In this document: piece after piece, positions 14,594-22,448 of the stretch
How the letters are laid out: every line of letters begins with the position of its first letter
Position numbering within the stretch: the stretch's first letter is position 1
IMG/VR virus record: IMGVR_UViG_3300035663_000038
Span: 1-38,667 of that record
Source: a virus
DNA: 38,667 nt
Direction: 5' to 3' (one strand)
The notes under the pieces: model-generated
Seen by the model: the letters and a program-made list of their open reading frames with translations, nothing else
The model's database searches: none
What the model was told of the DNA's origin: nothing
Program-made: the position numbers and the translations under genes

Positions 14594-14721
14594 CTGAACT
14601 GTTTTTCTACGGGTGGGCAGTCGGCATTCTCACTGGCTATGTGATCTGGGCGCCTGAGACGCGGTTCAAACGGAACTTCGTTGATGGACTGACGTTGCGA
14701 TTTTTGTGGGGGAAAAAATGA
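14590..14721 (+). CDS. 43-residue membrane-associated protein
   Basis: ATG at 14590 overlaps the stop of the preceding gene and its TGA overlaps the next ATG, so it fits the chain exactly. The sequence MTELFFYGWAVGILTGYVIW is one hydrophobic span, followed by a charged tail (ETRFKRNF...). A role cannot be assigned; a small single-span protein could modulate the membrane. Confidence 0.55.
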   Translation: MTELFFYGWAVGILTGYVIWAPETRFKRNFVDGLTLRFLWGKK

Positions 14722-14888
14722 GCATCGAAGCAGCTTCGCCTTCTGCCGCGCACAGATGGGTCGGGCTGACGGCGGAGGAGATTAACGCGATCTATATACA
14801 ACACCATAATCAATTTGGTGAGTGCCTATCAGGTGATTGGGGATATGAACGCGACCTTGAAGCAAAGCTGAAGGAGAAAAATGTATGA
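14718..14888 (+). CDS. Hypothetical 56-residue protein
   Basis: ATG at 14718 is preferred to a GTG four codons earlier because of the 4-nt overlap with the upstream stop and the GGGGGAA spacing. Contains 'RWVGLTAEEINAIYIQH', a short helix pattern found in small phage proteins, and 'DWGYERDLEAKLKEKN' at the C-terminus. Function unknown. Confidence 0.65.
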   Translation: MSIEAASPSAAHRWVGLTAEEINAIYIQHHNQFGECLSGDWGYERDLEAKLKEKNV

Positions 14889-15373
14889 AACCCGTCTTAT
14901 GGATACACAAAGCAAGCGGACGTATTCGCTTCCAAGGTGAGGGCCTGCCTAATTCATGGATGCCTCTGTATGCGAAAGAAGATTTAGAGTTGAACCCACT
15001 GCAGAGAGAAGATACGCCTGACCTGACCGACAAGGCTCGCCGTATCTGGGACTATGTGAAGAACCGCAAGGTGTCGTTTGAAGCGGTAGCTGTTGCTGAG
15101 CATTTCTCTAACTCAACCGCAGCGATTACGAAACATCTAAATACGTTGTACGCAGCAGGAATGCTGACGCGCACGAGAAAAGCAAACAAAGTTTTTTGGG
15201 CGGTTAAACATGTCGGACCAAAAGAAACCAAGTCGAAACCCACCGAAGCTCCAGTGGCCGTTTCCAAACCATCTGTTAAGCCACAGCCAAGCAGACCCGC
15301 CCCCGTTATCTGGCCAAGCACCACGTACAAAAAACAAACAAGCTACCCCAACATACGTGGATATGATGACTGA
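14885..15373 (+). CDS. Winged-helix DNA-binding protein
   Basis: 162 residues. Residues 48-106 form a winged helix-turn-helix: TDKARRIWDYVKNRKVSFEA, then VAEHFSNSTAAITKHLNTLY (recognition helix), then the wing AGMLTRTRKANKVFWAV. The N-terminal 40 residues are a small beta-rich cap and the C-terminal 50 are Pro/Lys-rich and probably flexible. Likely a transcriptional regulator acting on the phage or host genome. It is the eighth gene of the overlapping chain; start at 14885 has AAGGAGA at 8 nt. Confidence 0.7.
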   Translation: MKPVLWIHKASGRIRFQGEGLPNSWMPLYAKEDLELNPLQREDTPDLTDKARRIWDYVKNRKVSFEAVAVAEHFSNSTAAITKHLNTLYAAGMLTRTRKANKVFWAVKHVGPKETKSKPTEAPVAVSKPSVKPQPSRPAPVIWPSTTYKKQTSYPNIRGYDD

Positions 15374-15388
15374 CGTAGGAGAAGCGAA

Positions 15389-15571
15389 ATGGTAGATATA
15401 AGGAGAAGGGGTCCGGGTAAAAAAGTGCCGCTGATGCTGACAAGCTTGAGGCTACCTAGATACGTGATGGATTATTTCAAAGTAGTTCACCCTGAAGGGA
15501 GGCAAGTGAAGATGAGAGAAGTATTGGTTTCGTACGTTGATGAGCAGCTAAAAATAAGGAGAGAACAGTGA
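15389..15571 (+). CDS. Ribbon-helix-helix-like 60-residue protein
   Basis: The pattern 'VPLMLTSLRLPRYVMDYFK ... GRQVKMREVLVSYVDEQL' is a short beta strand followed by two helices, typical of ribbon-helix-helix DNA-binding proteins. Basic N-terminus (RRRGPGKK). RBS is AGGAGAAG. The next gene starts 4 nt before its stop (GTGA overlap). The fold call is from pattern only. Confidence 0.5.
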   Translation: MVDIRRRGPGKKVPLMLTSLRLPRYVMDYFKVVHPEGRQVKMREVLVSYVDEQLKIRREQ

Positions 15572-16143
15572 GTGAAGTAACCACAGTGTCGGGGGTCATG
15601 AACCCACCCAAGCAACCTGTTGCAGAAATGATCCGTGACTACAAAGTCACCCACCCAAACGCAACCGCGAAAGAGATCGCCGACGCGCTTAAGTTGAATT
15701 TGGATTATGTGCATTCGCGCTTGTACTTGGAAAAGAAGAAGCAAGAAGCTGTAAAGAAGAAGCAAGAAGCTGTAAAGAAGAAACGCGGGCGTCCGAAAGG
15801 CGCGACAAAACTCAAGGCTCCGGCGGGCAGCATCGTATTTGTACCTGCGGCTTCTACGGATACTGCTGTGCAGCAGCACCCACTGCACGAGGTGTTTATC
15901 AAAGCCATTAAGCAAGCCATGTACGGTAAGGGTGAGAGGCATGGCGGTGCAACGACTCCGTTCATGGACCAGCCTTGGGCGCACTATGCCAAGTTGCATG
16001 GGCGTGGGTTTTTGACCGGGCAAGCTGCGAAGAAGTTGGAAGAGGCAGCAAGTACCAGAGAGGGCACAGCGTTCGAAGACGAGATGCTCGGTGCGATGGT
16101 GTATATCGGTATGGCGGTACTTAACAGCAGGAGTGGTAAATGA
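15568..16143 (+). CDS. HTH/AT-hook protein with tandem repeat linker
   Basis: 191 residues, GTG start overlapping the previous stop, RBS AAGGAGAG. Residues 31-54 (NATAKEIADALKLNLDYVHS) look like an HTH. Residues 55-70 contain a duplicated KKKQEAV encoded by a 21-bp tandem repeat. KKRGRPKGA (71-79) is an AT-hook core. The C-terminal half carries HGGATTPFMDQPWAHYAKLH and GRGFLTGQAAKKLEEAA, a block I have seen in small phage proteins of unknown function. A DNA-binding adaptor is plausible. Confidence 0.6.
   Translation: MSEVTTVSGVMNPPKQPVAEMIRDYKVTHPNATAKEIADALKLNLDYVHSRLYLEKKKQEAVKKKQEAVKKKRGRPKGATKLKAPAGSIVFVPAASTDTAVQQHPLHEVFIKAIKQAMYGKGERHGGATTPFMDQPWAHYAKLHGRGFLTGQAAKKLEEAASTREGTAFEDEMLGAMVYIGMAVLNSRSGK
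15733..15774 (+). repeat. 21-bp tandem repeat inside a coding region
   Basis: Two exact copies of AAGAAGAAGCAAGAAGCTGTA plus a partial third. The period is a multiple of three, so copy-number change alters linker length without a frameshift. Confidence 0.85.
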
Positions 16144-16385
16144 AAAGCGCGCTCAATGCGGGAGACCGCAAAGCTGATAGGTTCGAAGTGATTGCCTATG
16201 AACTTAATGGCATCACGTATGTCCCTCACTACAGGAACGACAGCATATTCGTAGGTCCGGGCTACCCTCTGCACAACCAGAACCGGTATTCCGACGTAGA
16301 CCTGCAAGTGATGGGCGCACAACCAAAAGCCATGATGTTGTGGCCTAGGGGTAAGAACGGGGCTGTGTCTAACAGTAATCCGTGA
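16140..16385 (+). CDS. Hypothetical 81-residue protein
   Basis: Overlaps the preceding stop by 4 nt. The sequence is polar with Tyr-rich patches (YELNGITYVPHYRNDS, YPLHNQNRYSDVD). No family recognised. It ends the chain of small genes; a GC-rich hairpin follows directly. Confidence 0.6.
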   Translation: MKSALNAGDRKADRFEVIAYELNGITYVPHYRNDSIFVGPGYPLHNQNRYSDVDLQVMGAQPKAMMLWPRGKNGAVSNSNP

Positions 16386-16390
16386 TGAAT

Positions 16391-16415
16391 ATAAGCCCGC
16401 CTTTGGCGGGCTTAT
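16391..16415 (+). terminator. GC-rich hairpin, possible weak terminator
   Basis: ATAAGCCCGCC, a 3-nt loop TTT and GGCGGGCTTAT form a perfect 11-bp stem between two gene blocks. There is no U-run after it (GACCGTTCCCC follows), so it may act as an RNA-stability or pausing element, or as a weak terminator that an antiterminated polymerase would pass. Confidence 0.5.
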
Positions 16416-16442
16416 GACCGTTCCCCCCTACAGGAGAAGAGC

Positions 16443-16748
16443 ATGGCGGCGACACCGGAAGCAAAAGTCAAAGCGAAGATAAAAAAGATCTTAGAAGCAG
16501 AGGGCGTTTACTACGCGATGCCTATCGGTTCCGCGTTTGGTAACTCAGGGGTGCCTGACTTCCTATGCTGCGTGAACGGATTCTTTATAGCTATCGAAGC
16601 CAAGGCAAACGGTGGGAAGGCTACCGCCCTACAGAAGAAGCACCTACAAAAGATCAATGCCGAGGGTGGTTACGCGCTCATCGTAGATGAAGAAACCCTT
16701 CTCTATCTAACGAACATGATCCGAGACTTGAAGGAGATGAAGGTATGA
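16443..16748 (+). CDS. VRR-NUC domain nuclease
   Basis: 101 residues, a complete stand-alone VRR-NUC domain of the PD-(D/E)XK superfamily. The catalytic core reads GVPDFLCC (D39) and FFIAIEAKA (E52, K54), followed by QKKHLQKINAEGGYAL with Gln64. Phage VRR-NUC proteins are thought to act on branched or junction DNA in replication and recombination. RBS CAGGAGAAGAGC. The DNA polymerase gene starts 4 nt before its stop. Confidence 0.85.
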   Translation: MAATPEAKVKAKIKKILEAEGVYYAMPIGSAFGNSGVPDFLCCVNGFFIAIEAKANGGKATALQKKHLQKINAEGGYALIVDEETLLYLTNMIRDLKEMKV

Positions 16749-18604
16749 GCGAGCCGCCAAAAATATTAACCATAGATTTCGAGACGTTCTACTCGCAAGA
16801 GTTCTCCCTCAGCAAGATGACAACCGAGGAGTATGTGCGTTCTCCTGAGTTTGAAGTGATCGGCGTGTCTGTACAGGTAGATGACGGTGAACCGGTTTGG
16901 TTCAGTGGGACGATGGCGGACACAGAAGACTGGTTGAAACAGTTCGATTGGAGCAAGTCAATCGCTGTGGCGCATAACGCTATGTTCGACGGTGCGATCC
17001 TTACATGGTGTTTTGATATTCGCCCGAAAGCTTGGGTTGATACGTTGTCTATGGCTAGGGCGCTACACGGCACTGAAGTAGGAGGTAGCCTTGCCAAGCT
17101 CGCCGAGTATTACAAGCTAGGAGTGAAAGGGGAAGAAGTCATTGCTGCCAAGGGGTTGCACAGGTTGGACTTCCCGCCTGAGCAGCTAGCCCGGTACGGA
17201 GAGTATTGCTGTAACGACGTTGCACTTACGTACAAGTTGTTCAAGGCTATGGGGGAAGAGTTCCCAGCTATAGAGTTCAAGCTGATCGACCTCACCATCA
17301 AGATGTACTCGGACCCCGTGCTTCGTTTGAGTTCAGACTTCCTACGGCACCACATAGCGAAGCTGGCTCAAAGAAGAAAAGAACTGTTGGAGAACTTCGA
17401 CGAAGATACGTTGATGAGCAACCCACAGTTCGCCGACGTGCTCAGAAGCTTTGGGATTGAGCCGCCGATGAAGGTTAGTCCTACGACGGGTAAGCAGACT
17501 TATGCGTTCGCTAAGACGGACGAAGGGTTTAAGGAGTTGTTGGAGCATCCCAACCCTGATGTGCAGAACCTTGTGGCTGCGAGGTTAGGAGCTAAATCTA
17601 CGCTGGAGCACACGCGCACGCAGCGTTTCCTTGAGATCGCAGAGCGAACCAGAGACAGCACACTGCCGGTGCCTTTGCGCTACTACGCGGCGCACACTGG
17701 CCGTTGGGGCGGGGACGATAAGCTTAACCTGCAGAACCTCCCCCGGACATCTCCTCTCAAGTCGGCGATCAAAGCGCCCCCCGGCTATGTGATTATCGAC
17801 TCTGACTCTTCGCAGATAGAAGCACGGACGCTTGCGTGGTTGGCGGGGCAGGATGATTTGGTGGATGCGTTTGAGAAAAAGCAGGACGTATACAAGATCA
17901 TGGCCGCAGCCATCTATCACAAGCCAATCGAAAAGATCTCGAAAGAGGAACGGTTTGTAGGTAAGACTACGATCCTAGGTGCAGGCTACGGCATGGGGCC
18001 TAAGAAGTTTCAGGCGCAGCTTAAGAACTTTGGGGTACAAGTTGAGTTGGAGGAGGCCGAGCGCATCATCCGTACCTACAGAGAACAGTACCCCCGGATA
18101 GTGAACCTTTGGAAGGTGGCGCACGAGTTCGTGCTTAGAGCTATTCTGAATGACCAGTGGGTAGCGTTTGGTAGGAACGAAGTCCTTAGCGTAGACGGGG
18201 CGCTTGGTATCCACTTGCCTAACGGGCTGCGTATTAAGTACCCTAACTTACGGAAAGAGTTGGCGAACGTAGACCCACGAGACGAACCACACGTTTTCCA
18301 GATTGTCTACGACACCAAGCGAGGTAAGCAGACACTAACCACCAAGATCTACGGTGGCAAGGTTGTTGAGAACGTGTGCCAAGCGCTGGCTAGGATCATC
18401 ATTGGCGAGCAGATGCTAAAGATCGCCAAAAAGTATAGAGTTGTGATGACGGTGCATGACGCAATCGCATGTATCGCACCCAAAGAAGAAGCGGAGACAG
18501 CTAAGGAATACGTAGAGCTGTGTATGAGGCTCAGACCCAACTGGGCGCTCGCGCTACCCCTAGATTGTGAAGCTGGCTATGGAGAAAGCTATGGCGACTG
18601 TTGA
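16745..18604 (+). CDS. polA: Family A DNA polymerase with 3'-5' exonuclease domain
   Basis: 619 residues. Exonuclease motifs: IDFETF (D11/E13), AHNAMFD (N78/D82) and YCCND (Y154/D158). Polymerase: HTGRWGGDDKLNLQNLPR before motif A; motif A DSSQIEAR (D354); motif B RFVGKTTILGAGYG (R403, K407, Y415), in which the residue equivalent to E. coli Phe762 is Leu411; motif C VHDAIA (H571, D572), with Ala in place of the usual Glu. Motifs are otherwise complete. It replicates the phage genome, with the primase-helicase at 22679. RBS TGAAGGAGA overlaps the end of the nuclease gene. Confidence 0.95.
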   Translation: MSEPPKILTIDFETFYSQEFSLSKMTTEEYVRSPEFEVIGVSVQVDDGEPVWFSGTMADTEDWLKQFDWSKSIAVAHNAMFDGAILTWCFDIRPKAWVDTLSMARALHGTEVGGSLAKLAEYYKLGVKGEEVIAAKGLHRLDFPPEQLARYGEYCCNDVALTYKLFKAMGEEFPAIEFKLIDLTIKMYSDPVLRLSSDFLRHHIAKLAQRRKELLENFDEDTLMSNPQFADVLRSFGIEPPMKVSPTTGKQTYAFAKTDEGFKELLEHPNPDVQNLVAARLGAKSTLEHTRTQRFLEIAERTRDSTLPVPLRYYAAHTGRWGGDDKLNLQNLPRTSPLKSAIKAPPGYVIIDSDSSQIEARTLAWLAGQDDLVDAFEKKQDVYKIMAAAIYHKPIEKISKEERFVGKTTILGAGYGMGPKKFQAQLKNFGVQVELEEAERIIRTYREQYPRIVNLWKVAHEFVLRAILNDQWVAFGRNEVLSVDGALGIHLPNGLRIKYPNLRKELANVDPRDEPHVFQIVYDTKRGKQTLTTKIYGGKVVENVCQALARIIIGEQMLKIAKKYRVVMTVHDAIACIAPKEEAETAKEYVELCMRLRPNWALALPLDCEAGYGESYGDC

Positions 18605-18782
18605 TAACCAACTTGTGGATTACGCGTACCCAATGATGCTGGCGCAGAAAGCGCTTAAGGATGCGCACGAAGCGGTATTGGAAAAAGATTTTCGTGCCGC
18701 AATTGACCGCGCTTATGACGCTATTGCCGAGACTAAACTCATGCTGAACGCACTCAAAGAGATGCAGGAGCTTTACCGGTGA
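18591..18782 (+). CDS. Hypothetical 63-residue helical protein
   Basis: The ATG at 18591 is preferred to upstream in-frame codons because GGAGAAAGCT precedes it. It overlaps the polymerase 3' end by 14 nt and its stop overlaps the next GTG. Sequence is almost all helix (ALKDAHEAVLEKDFRAAIDR, then AETKLMLNALKEMQELY). It could be a small polymerase or nuclease accessory protein, but only position suggests it. Confidence 0.6.
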   Translation: MATVDNQLVDYAYPMMLAQKALKDAHEAVLEKDFRAAIDRAYDAIAETKLMLNALKEMQELYR

Positions 18783-19444
18783 AGCCTCTTGTCTGGTCGT
18801 TCAGCAGCCTCAAGACTTTTGAGCAGTGCCCTCGAAAGTATTACCACACCAAGATACGCAAAGACATAGTAGAGAGGGACACTGAGGCAACGCTGTACGG
18901 CAAAGACGTACATTCTGCTGCCGAGAACTACATCAAGGAAGACAAGCCTATCCCAGCCAAGTACGGGTACATGCAACCTGTACTAGATCAGTTGAAAGGT
19001 TTGGAGGGGGACAAGTACGCGGAGCTGAAGCTTGGGCTGACCAAAGACTTATACCCCTGCGACTTCTCAGCTAAAGACGTATGGTGGCATGGGATCGCCG
19101 ACATGGTTGTGGTCAACTCGGAAAAGAAGCTGGCGTACTCGGTTGACTTCAAGACCAGCAAGAACGCACGGTACGCAGATACGAAACAGCTAGACCTAGT
19201 AGCCGTCGGCTTGTTTAAGAAGTTCCCTGAGATCCAGCGGGTAAAGTCTGCGCTTATCTTCGTGGTGAGCAACGATCTGGTTCGTGCCGAGCATGTCGTA
19301 GAGGACGTGCCGAAGTACATAGAAAAGCCAGCCCAGACCGTTGCCCGTATAGAAGCAGCAATAAGTAATAACGTGTGGAACCCAGTGCAAGGGCCGTTGT
19401 GTAAGTTCTGCCCAGTGCATGAATGCGAGTTTAATAGGAGCTAA
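18779..19444 (+). CDS. PD-(D/E)XK nuclease with Fe-S cysteines (Cas4/RecB-like)
   Basis: 221 residues, GTG start overlapping the previous stop. Core motifs: GKDVHSAAE (H45), GIADMV (D108), VDFKTS (D123, K125) and Q137. Cysteine C17 (FEQCPRKYY) and the C-terminal trio C208, C211, C216 (LCKFCPVHEC) match the four-cysteine iron-sulphur cluster of Cas4/AddB-type nucleases. Likely an exonuclease acting on DNA ends in replication or recombination. No CRISPR genes accompany it. It lies between the polymerase and the SNF2 helicase. Confidence 0.85.
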   Translation: MKPLVWSFSSLKTFEQCPRKYYHTKIRKDIVERDTEATLYGKDVHSAAENYIKEDKPIPAKYGYMQPVLDQLKGLEGDKYAELKLGLTKDLYPCDFSAKDVWWHGIADMVVVNSEKKLAYSVDFKTSKNARYADTKQLDLVAVGLFKKFPEIQRVKSALIFVVSNDLVRAEHVVEDVPKYIEKPAQTVARIEAAISNNVWNPVQGPLCKFCPVHECEFNRS

Positions 19445-19446
19445 AC

Positions 19447-19713
19447 ATGCCTTACGTGAACAAACCACGCCCGTACGCCAAAGAGTACGAGCAGTATGAC
19501 GGTACCCCTAGCGTTAAGAAAAAACGCGCTGCGCGTAATAAGGCACGGCGTATGATGGAGCAAGAGGGGCGGGTAAAGAAAGGCGACGGCAAGGACGTTG
19601 ACCACAAGCAAGCCCTGAGCAAAGGCGGCGCAACTACACGTAGCAACCTACGGGTAAAGAGCGCATCTTCCAACCGGTCGTACGCAAGGAACAGCGACCA
19701 CACACCAAAGTGA
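19447..19713 (+). CDS. HNH-like protein
   Basis: 88 residues. The core DVDHKQALSKGGATTRSNLR has the D52-H53 pair of an HNH fold, and NRSYARNSD supplies the C-terminal Asn/His side. A basic helix precedes it (KKKRAARNKARRMM). This small HNH family is common in phages; nuclease activity is not certain because the usual zinc cysteines are absent. It is 2 nt after the nuclease gene. Confidence 0.7.
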   Translation: MPYVNKPRPYAKEYEQYDGTPSVKKKRAARNKARRMMEQEGRVKKGDGKDVDHKQALSKGGATTRSNLRVKSASSNRSYARNSDHTPK

Positions 19714-19719
19714 GTACCC

Positions 19720-21105
19720 ATGACATTAGATGAATATCAGTGGCCTGCGCCACTGGGAATGAAACCGTTCGCGCATCAGAAGATAACGTCAGAGTTTTTA
19801 ATAGGGAACCGAAAAGCCTTCTGCTTCAACGAGCAAGGCACAGGTAAAACGGCTGCGGTGATATGGGCAACAGACTATCTGATGTCCATCGGGGCGATTA
19901 AACGTGTGTTGGTCATTTGCCCTCTGTCTATCATGCGAGCCGCATGGCAACAGGATTTGTTTCAGTTCGCCATCCACAGAACTATATCCGTAGCGCATCA
20001 CGCAAACCCAGATACCCGCAAGAAGCTCATCAACAACGGTGCGGAGTATGTGATCATCAACTTTGACGGCGTAGAGATCGTCAAGAACGAGATCATCAAA
20101 GGCGGGTTTGATCTTGTGGTGGTTGATGAAGCCTCTGCGTACAAGAACGCACAGACTACACGCTGGAAATGTTTGCGCGACGTGATGCGCCACATTAAGG
20201 GTTTGTGGATGCTGACGGGGACACCCGCAGCGCAGTCTCCTCTGGATGCGTACGGACTGGCAAAGATGGTGAACCCGAAGAACGTACCGCCGTTCTTTGG
20301 TCAGTACCGCGACACAGTGATGACCAAGGTGAGCATGTATCGGTGGGTGCCCCGCCCCGGTTCGGATCAAATAGTTTTTAACGCACTACAACCTGCTATC
20401 CGGTTTGAGAAAGCTCAGTGCCTTGACTTGCCGCCTGTGACGTTTCTCTATCGAGAGGCACCGATGACTAAACAACAGCAGGCGTACTACGATCAGCTAA
20501 AGAAAGACCAGCTTATCGTGGCAGCGGGGGAAGAAGTGTCTGCCGTCAACGCAGCCGCGCAGCTCAACAAACTTGTGCAGATTGCATGTGGGTCGGTCTA
20601 TACAGACAAAGGAGACGTAGTTGACTTTGATGTCTCTCCACGTCTTGCTGTGGTCAAGGAGATCATAGAGGAGACCAAACAGAAGGTGTTGATCTTCGTG
20701 CCGTACACGCACACCATCAACCTGTTGGAGAGGTACTTAGCCAAGGCCAACATCATGGCGGAGGTCATAAGCGGTGACGTATCTGTCAACAAGCGGACCG
20801 ACATCGTTAACCGTTTTCAGAACCAACCCACTACCAAAGTTCTTATCATCCAGCCTCAAGCCGCGTCACACGGTCTCACGCTGACCGCAGCCGACACCAT
20901 CATCTGGTATGCGCCGATCACAAGCGTAGAGACATACCTGCAAGCCAATGCTAGGATAGATCGACCGGGGCAGAAGCATCCCATGACAATCGTACACGTG
21001 AAGGGCAGCTCTGCTGAGCAGCGGCTATACATGTTGCTGCAGGGGGGCGTGGACCATCACACCAAAATCGTGGACCTGTACCGCGAAGAACTGACTACCC
21101 CTTGA
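19720..21105 (+). CDS. SNF2-family DNA helicase/translocase
   Basis: 461 residues. Motif I NEQGTGKT (38-44), motif II VVDEAS (136-139), motif III LTGTP (165-169), motif V region PQAASHGLTLT (379-388) and motif VI QANARIDRPGQ (408-418) are complete and in order. It is a minimal SNF2-like superfamily 2 enzyme without extra domains. Phage members are thought to remodel replication forks or recombination intermediates. Its stop codon lies within the -35 box of the next promoter (21102). Confidence 0.9.
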   Translation: MTLDEYQWPAPLGMKPFAHQKITSEFLIGNRKAFCFNEQGTGKTAAVIWATDYLMSIGAIKRVLVICPLSIMRAAWQQDLFQFAIHRTISVAHHANPDTRKKLINNGAEYVIINFDGVEIVKNEIIKGGFDLVVVDEASAYKNAQTTRWKCLRDVMRHIKGLWMLTGTPAAQSPLDAYGLAKMVNPKNVPPFFGQYRDTVMTKVSMYRWVPRPGSDQIVFNALQPAIRFEKAQCLDLPPVTFLYREAPMTKQQQAYYDQLKKDQLIVAAGEEVSAVNAAAQLNKLVQIACGSVYTDKGDVVDFDVSPRLAVVKEIIEETKQKVLIFVPYTHTINLLERYLAKANIMAEVISGDVSVNKRTDIVNRFQNQPTTKVLIIQPQAASHGLTLTAADTIIWYAPITSVETYLQANARIDRPGQKHPMTIVHVKGSSAEQRLYMLLQGGVDHHTKIVDLYREELTTP

Positions 21106-21129
21106 CACTGTAAAGTGTTGTGGTAGTAT
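21102..21129 (+). promoter_or_regulatory. Sigma70 promoter with operator-like palindrome
   Basis: TTGACA (21102-21107, consensus -35), 16-bp spacer, TAGTAT (21124-21129). The palindrome ACACT-GTAA-AGTGT (21105-21118) overlaps the -35 and spacer, as expected for a repressor site. The transcript would start near 21136 and lead into the gene at 21159. This is the best promoter match in the window, so the replication block after the helicase can probably be expressed separately. Confidence 0.75.
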
Positions 21130-21158
21130 TGCCATCCCAACTGAAGGAGATCATAAAA

Positions 21159-21590
21159 ATGTCAGACCCGCCTAGTGGGGGTGTAGCCCCCGCTTTCGAT
21201 AAGCTCGCCGAGGCGTTCATCAAGATACGCGATGCCAGAAGCAAGCTCAAAGCTCAGTACGAAGCAGAAGACAAGGTGCTAGCCGATCAGGCTACGTTGC
21301 TTGAGACTTCTATGCTTGATGCCTGTAAGCAGTCGGGTATCGACAGCGTTCGTACCCCCTATGGGACGATCATTCGTTCGGTGAAGTCACGCTACTGGAC
21401 GAATAATTGGGATTCGATGTATCGGTTCATCAAAGAACACGATGCGTTCGCCCTGCTAGAGAAGCGGCTCCATCAGACCAACATGAAGGAGTTTCTCTCA
21501 GAGAATCCAGAAGTTCAGCCCGTTGGGCTCAATGTGGAAAATGAGTACACCGTAGTCGTTAGACGTTCAAAAGGAAACCCAAATGAGTAA
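21159..21590 (+). CDS. Conserved 143-residue phage protein of unknown function
   Basis: The start is ATG 21159, after CTGAAGGAGA; an upstream GTG at 21120 lies in the promoter and is rejected. The N-terminus is helical (AEAFIKIRDARSKLKAQYEA), and the C-terminal half reads TPYGTIIRSVKSRYWTNNWD, then FLSENPEVQPVGLNVENEYT. This C-terminal block is familiar from environmental phage replication clusters but has no name I can give. It overlaps the next gene by 8 nt. A DNA-associated role is inferred from context. Confidence 0.7.
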   Translation: MSDPPSGGVAPAFDKLAEAFIKIRDARSKLKAQYEAEDKVLADQATLLETSMLDACKQSGIDSVRTPYGTIIRSVKSRYWTNNWDSMYRFIKEHDAFALLEKRLHQTNMKEFLSENPEVQPVGLNVENEYTVVVRRSKGNPNE

Positions 21591-22446
21591 CCAAGTAGCT
21601 GTTATTGATCAGAACCTCCCCGACTTTCTTCAGGCTGCTGGCGTCAGTGCGCTGACTAAACAGCTTGCAGGTAAGACCGGAGTGGCACGTATCGTCCCCA
21701 AGAACGGCATCTTTCGTAAGGTTGTCGGCGGCGAGGAGATGGGCAAAGCCAAAGGCCCGCTTCACGCTATCGTGGTGAACGCTTCCCCCCACGTAGGGCG
21801 TATCTTCTACGCTAAGGCGTGGACTCCTGATGCCGAGCCGACTGCGCCGGATTGCTTCTCAAACGACGGTCGTGCGCCTGATGCCGGTGCTGCCAACCCG
21901 CAGTCTGACCGGTGTGATAGCTGCCCGCAGAACATCAAGGGCTCGGGTCAGGGCCAGTCCAAAGCTTGCCGCTACTCGCGTAGGCTGGCGGTCTTGCTAG
22001 AGGAAGATTTTGGTACCGCACTTGAAGGTCGTGTCTACCAGATGAACCTTGCGTCCAAGTCCTTGTTTGGTGACAGCCCGTCGGATAAGCTGCACCCGTT
22101 CGACAACTACTGCAAGTTCCTCGCCAACAACGGCAAGAGCATCGACCATCTGATCACCACGATCAGCTTTAACGAAGACAACGACAACCAATCGGTGTTG
22201 TTCTCGGCAACCGACTACATCAACCGGCAGCAGTTTGATGTCATTCAAAAGGTTGGTGCTACTGAAGAAGTCAAGCGCATGGTTGTAATGACGCCGTATC
22301 AAGCGGATGTTTCAGGTCGTGCGCCTAAATTGGAAGCGCCCGCACCACAAGCTGAACCGGTGAAGCGGGAAGCCAAGAAGCCTGAAGTTTCAGTAGAAAA
22401 GAAAGACCTGAACTCCGTGCTTAAAGCATGGACTGACGAGGAGTAA
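21583..22446 (+). CDS. Candidate ssDNA-binding protein with zinc cysteines
   Basis: 287 residues. Four cysteines, C91, C111, C114 and C129 (CFSNDG, DRCDSCPQN, KACRYSRR), are arranged as a zinc site. A beta-rich core surrounds them and the C-terminus is a Pro/Lys linker ending in an acidic tail (LKAWTDEE), the usual end of single-stranded DNA-binding proteins such as T7 gp2.5 or T4 gp32. It sits between SNF2 helicase and primase-helicase, where an SSB is expected and no other candidate exists. The call is inference; I know of no named family. Confidence 0.45.
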   Translation: MSNQVAVIDQNLPDFLQAAGVSALTKQLAGKTGVARIVPKNGIFRKVVGGEEMGKAKGPLHAIVVNASPHVGRIFYAKAWTPDAEPTAPDCFSNDGRAPDAGAANPQSDRCDSCPQNIKGSGQGQSKACRYSRRLAVLLEEDFGTALEGRVYQMNLASKSLFGDSPSDKLHPFDNYCKFLANNGKSIDHLITTISFNEDNDNQSVLFSATDYINRQQFDVIQKVGATEEVKRMVVMTPYQADVSGRAPKLEAPAPQAEPVKREAKKPEVSVEKKDLNSVLKAWTDEE

Positions 22447-22448
22447 AG

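Noticed and set aside
16391-16415. Full rho-independent terminator
   Set aside because: The stem is perfect but there is no U-run on the + strand, so I list it only as a possible weak terminator.
18779-19444. A CRISPR adaptation module around the Cas4-like gene
   Set aside because: No Cas1, Cas2 or repeat array in the window; neighbours are phage replication genes.
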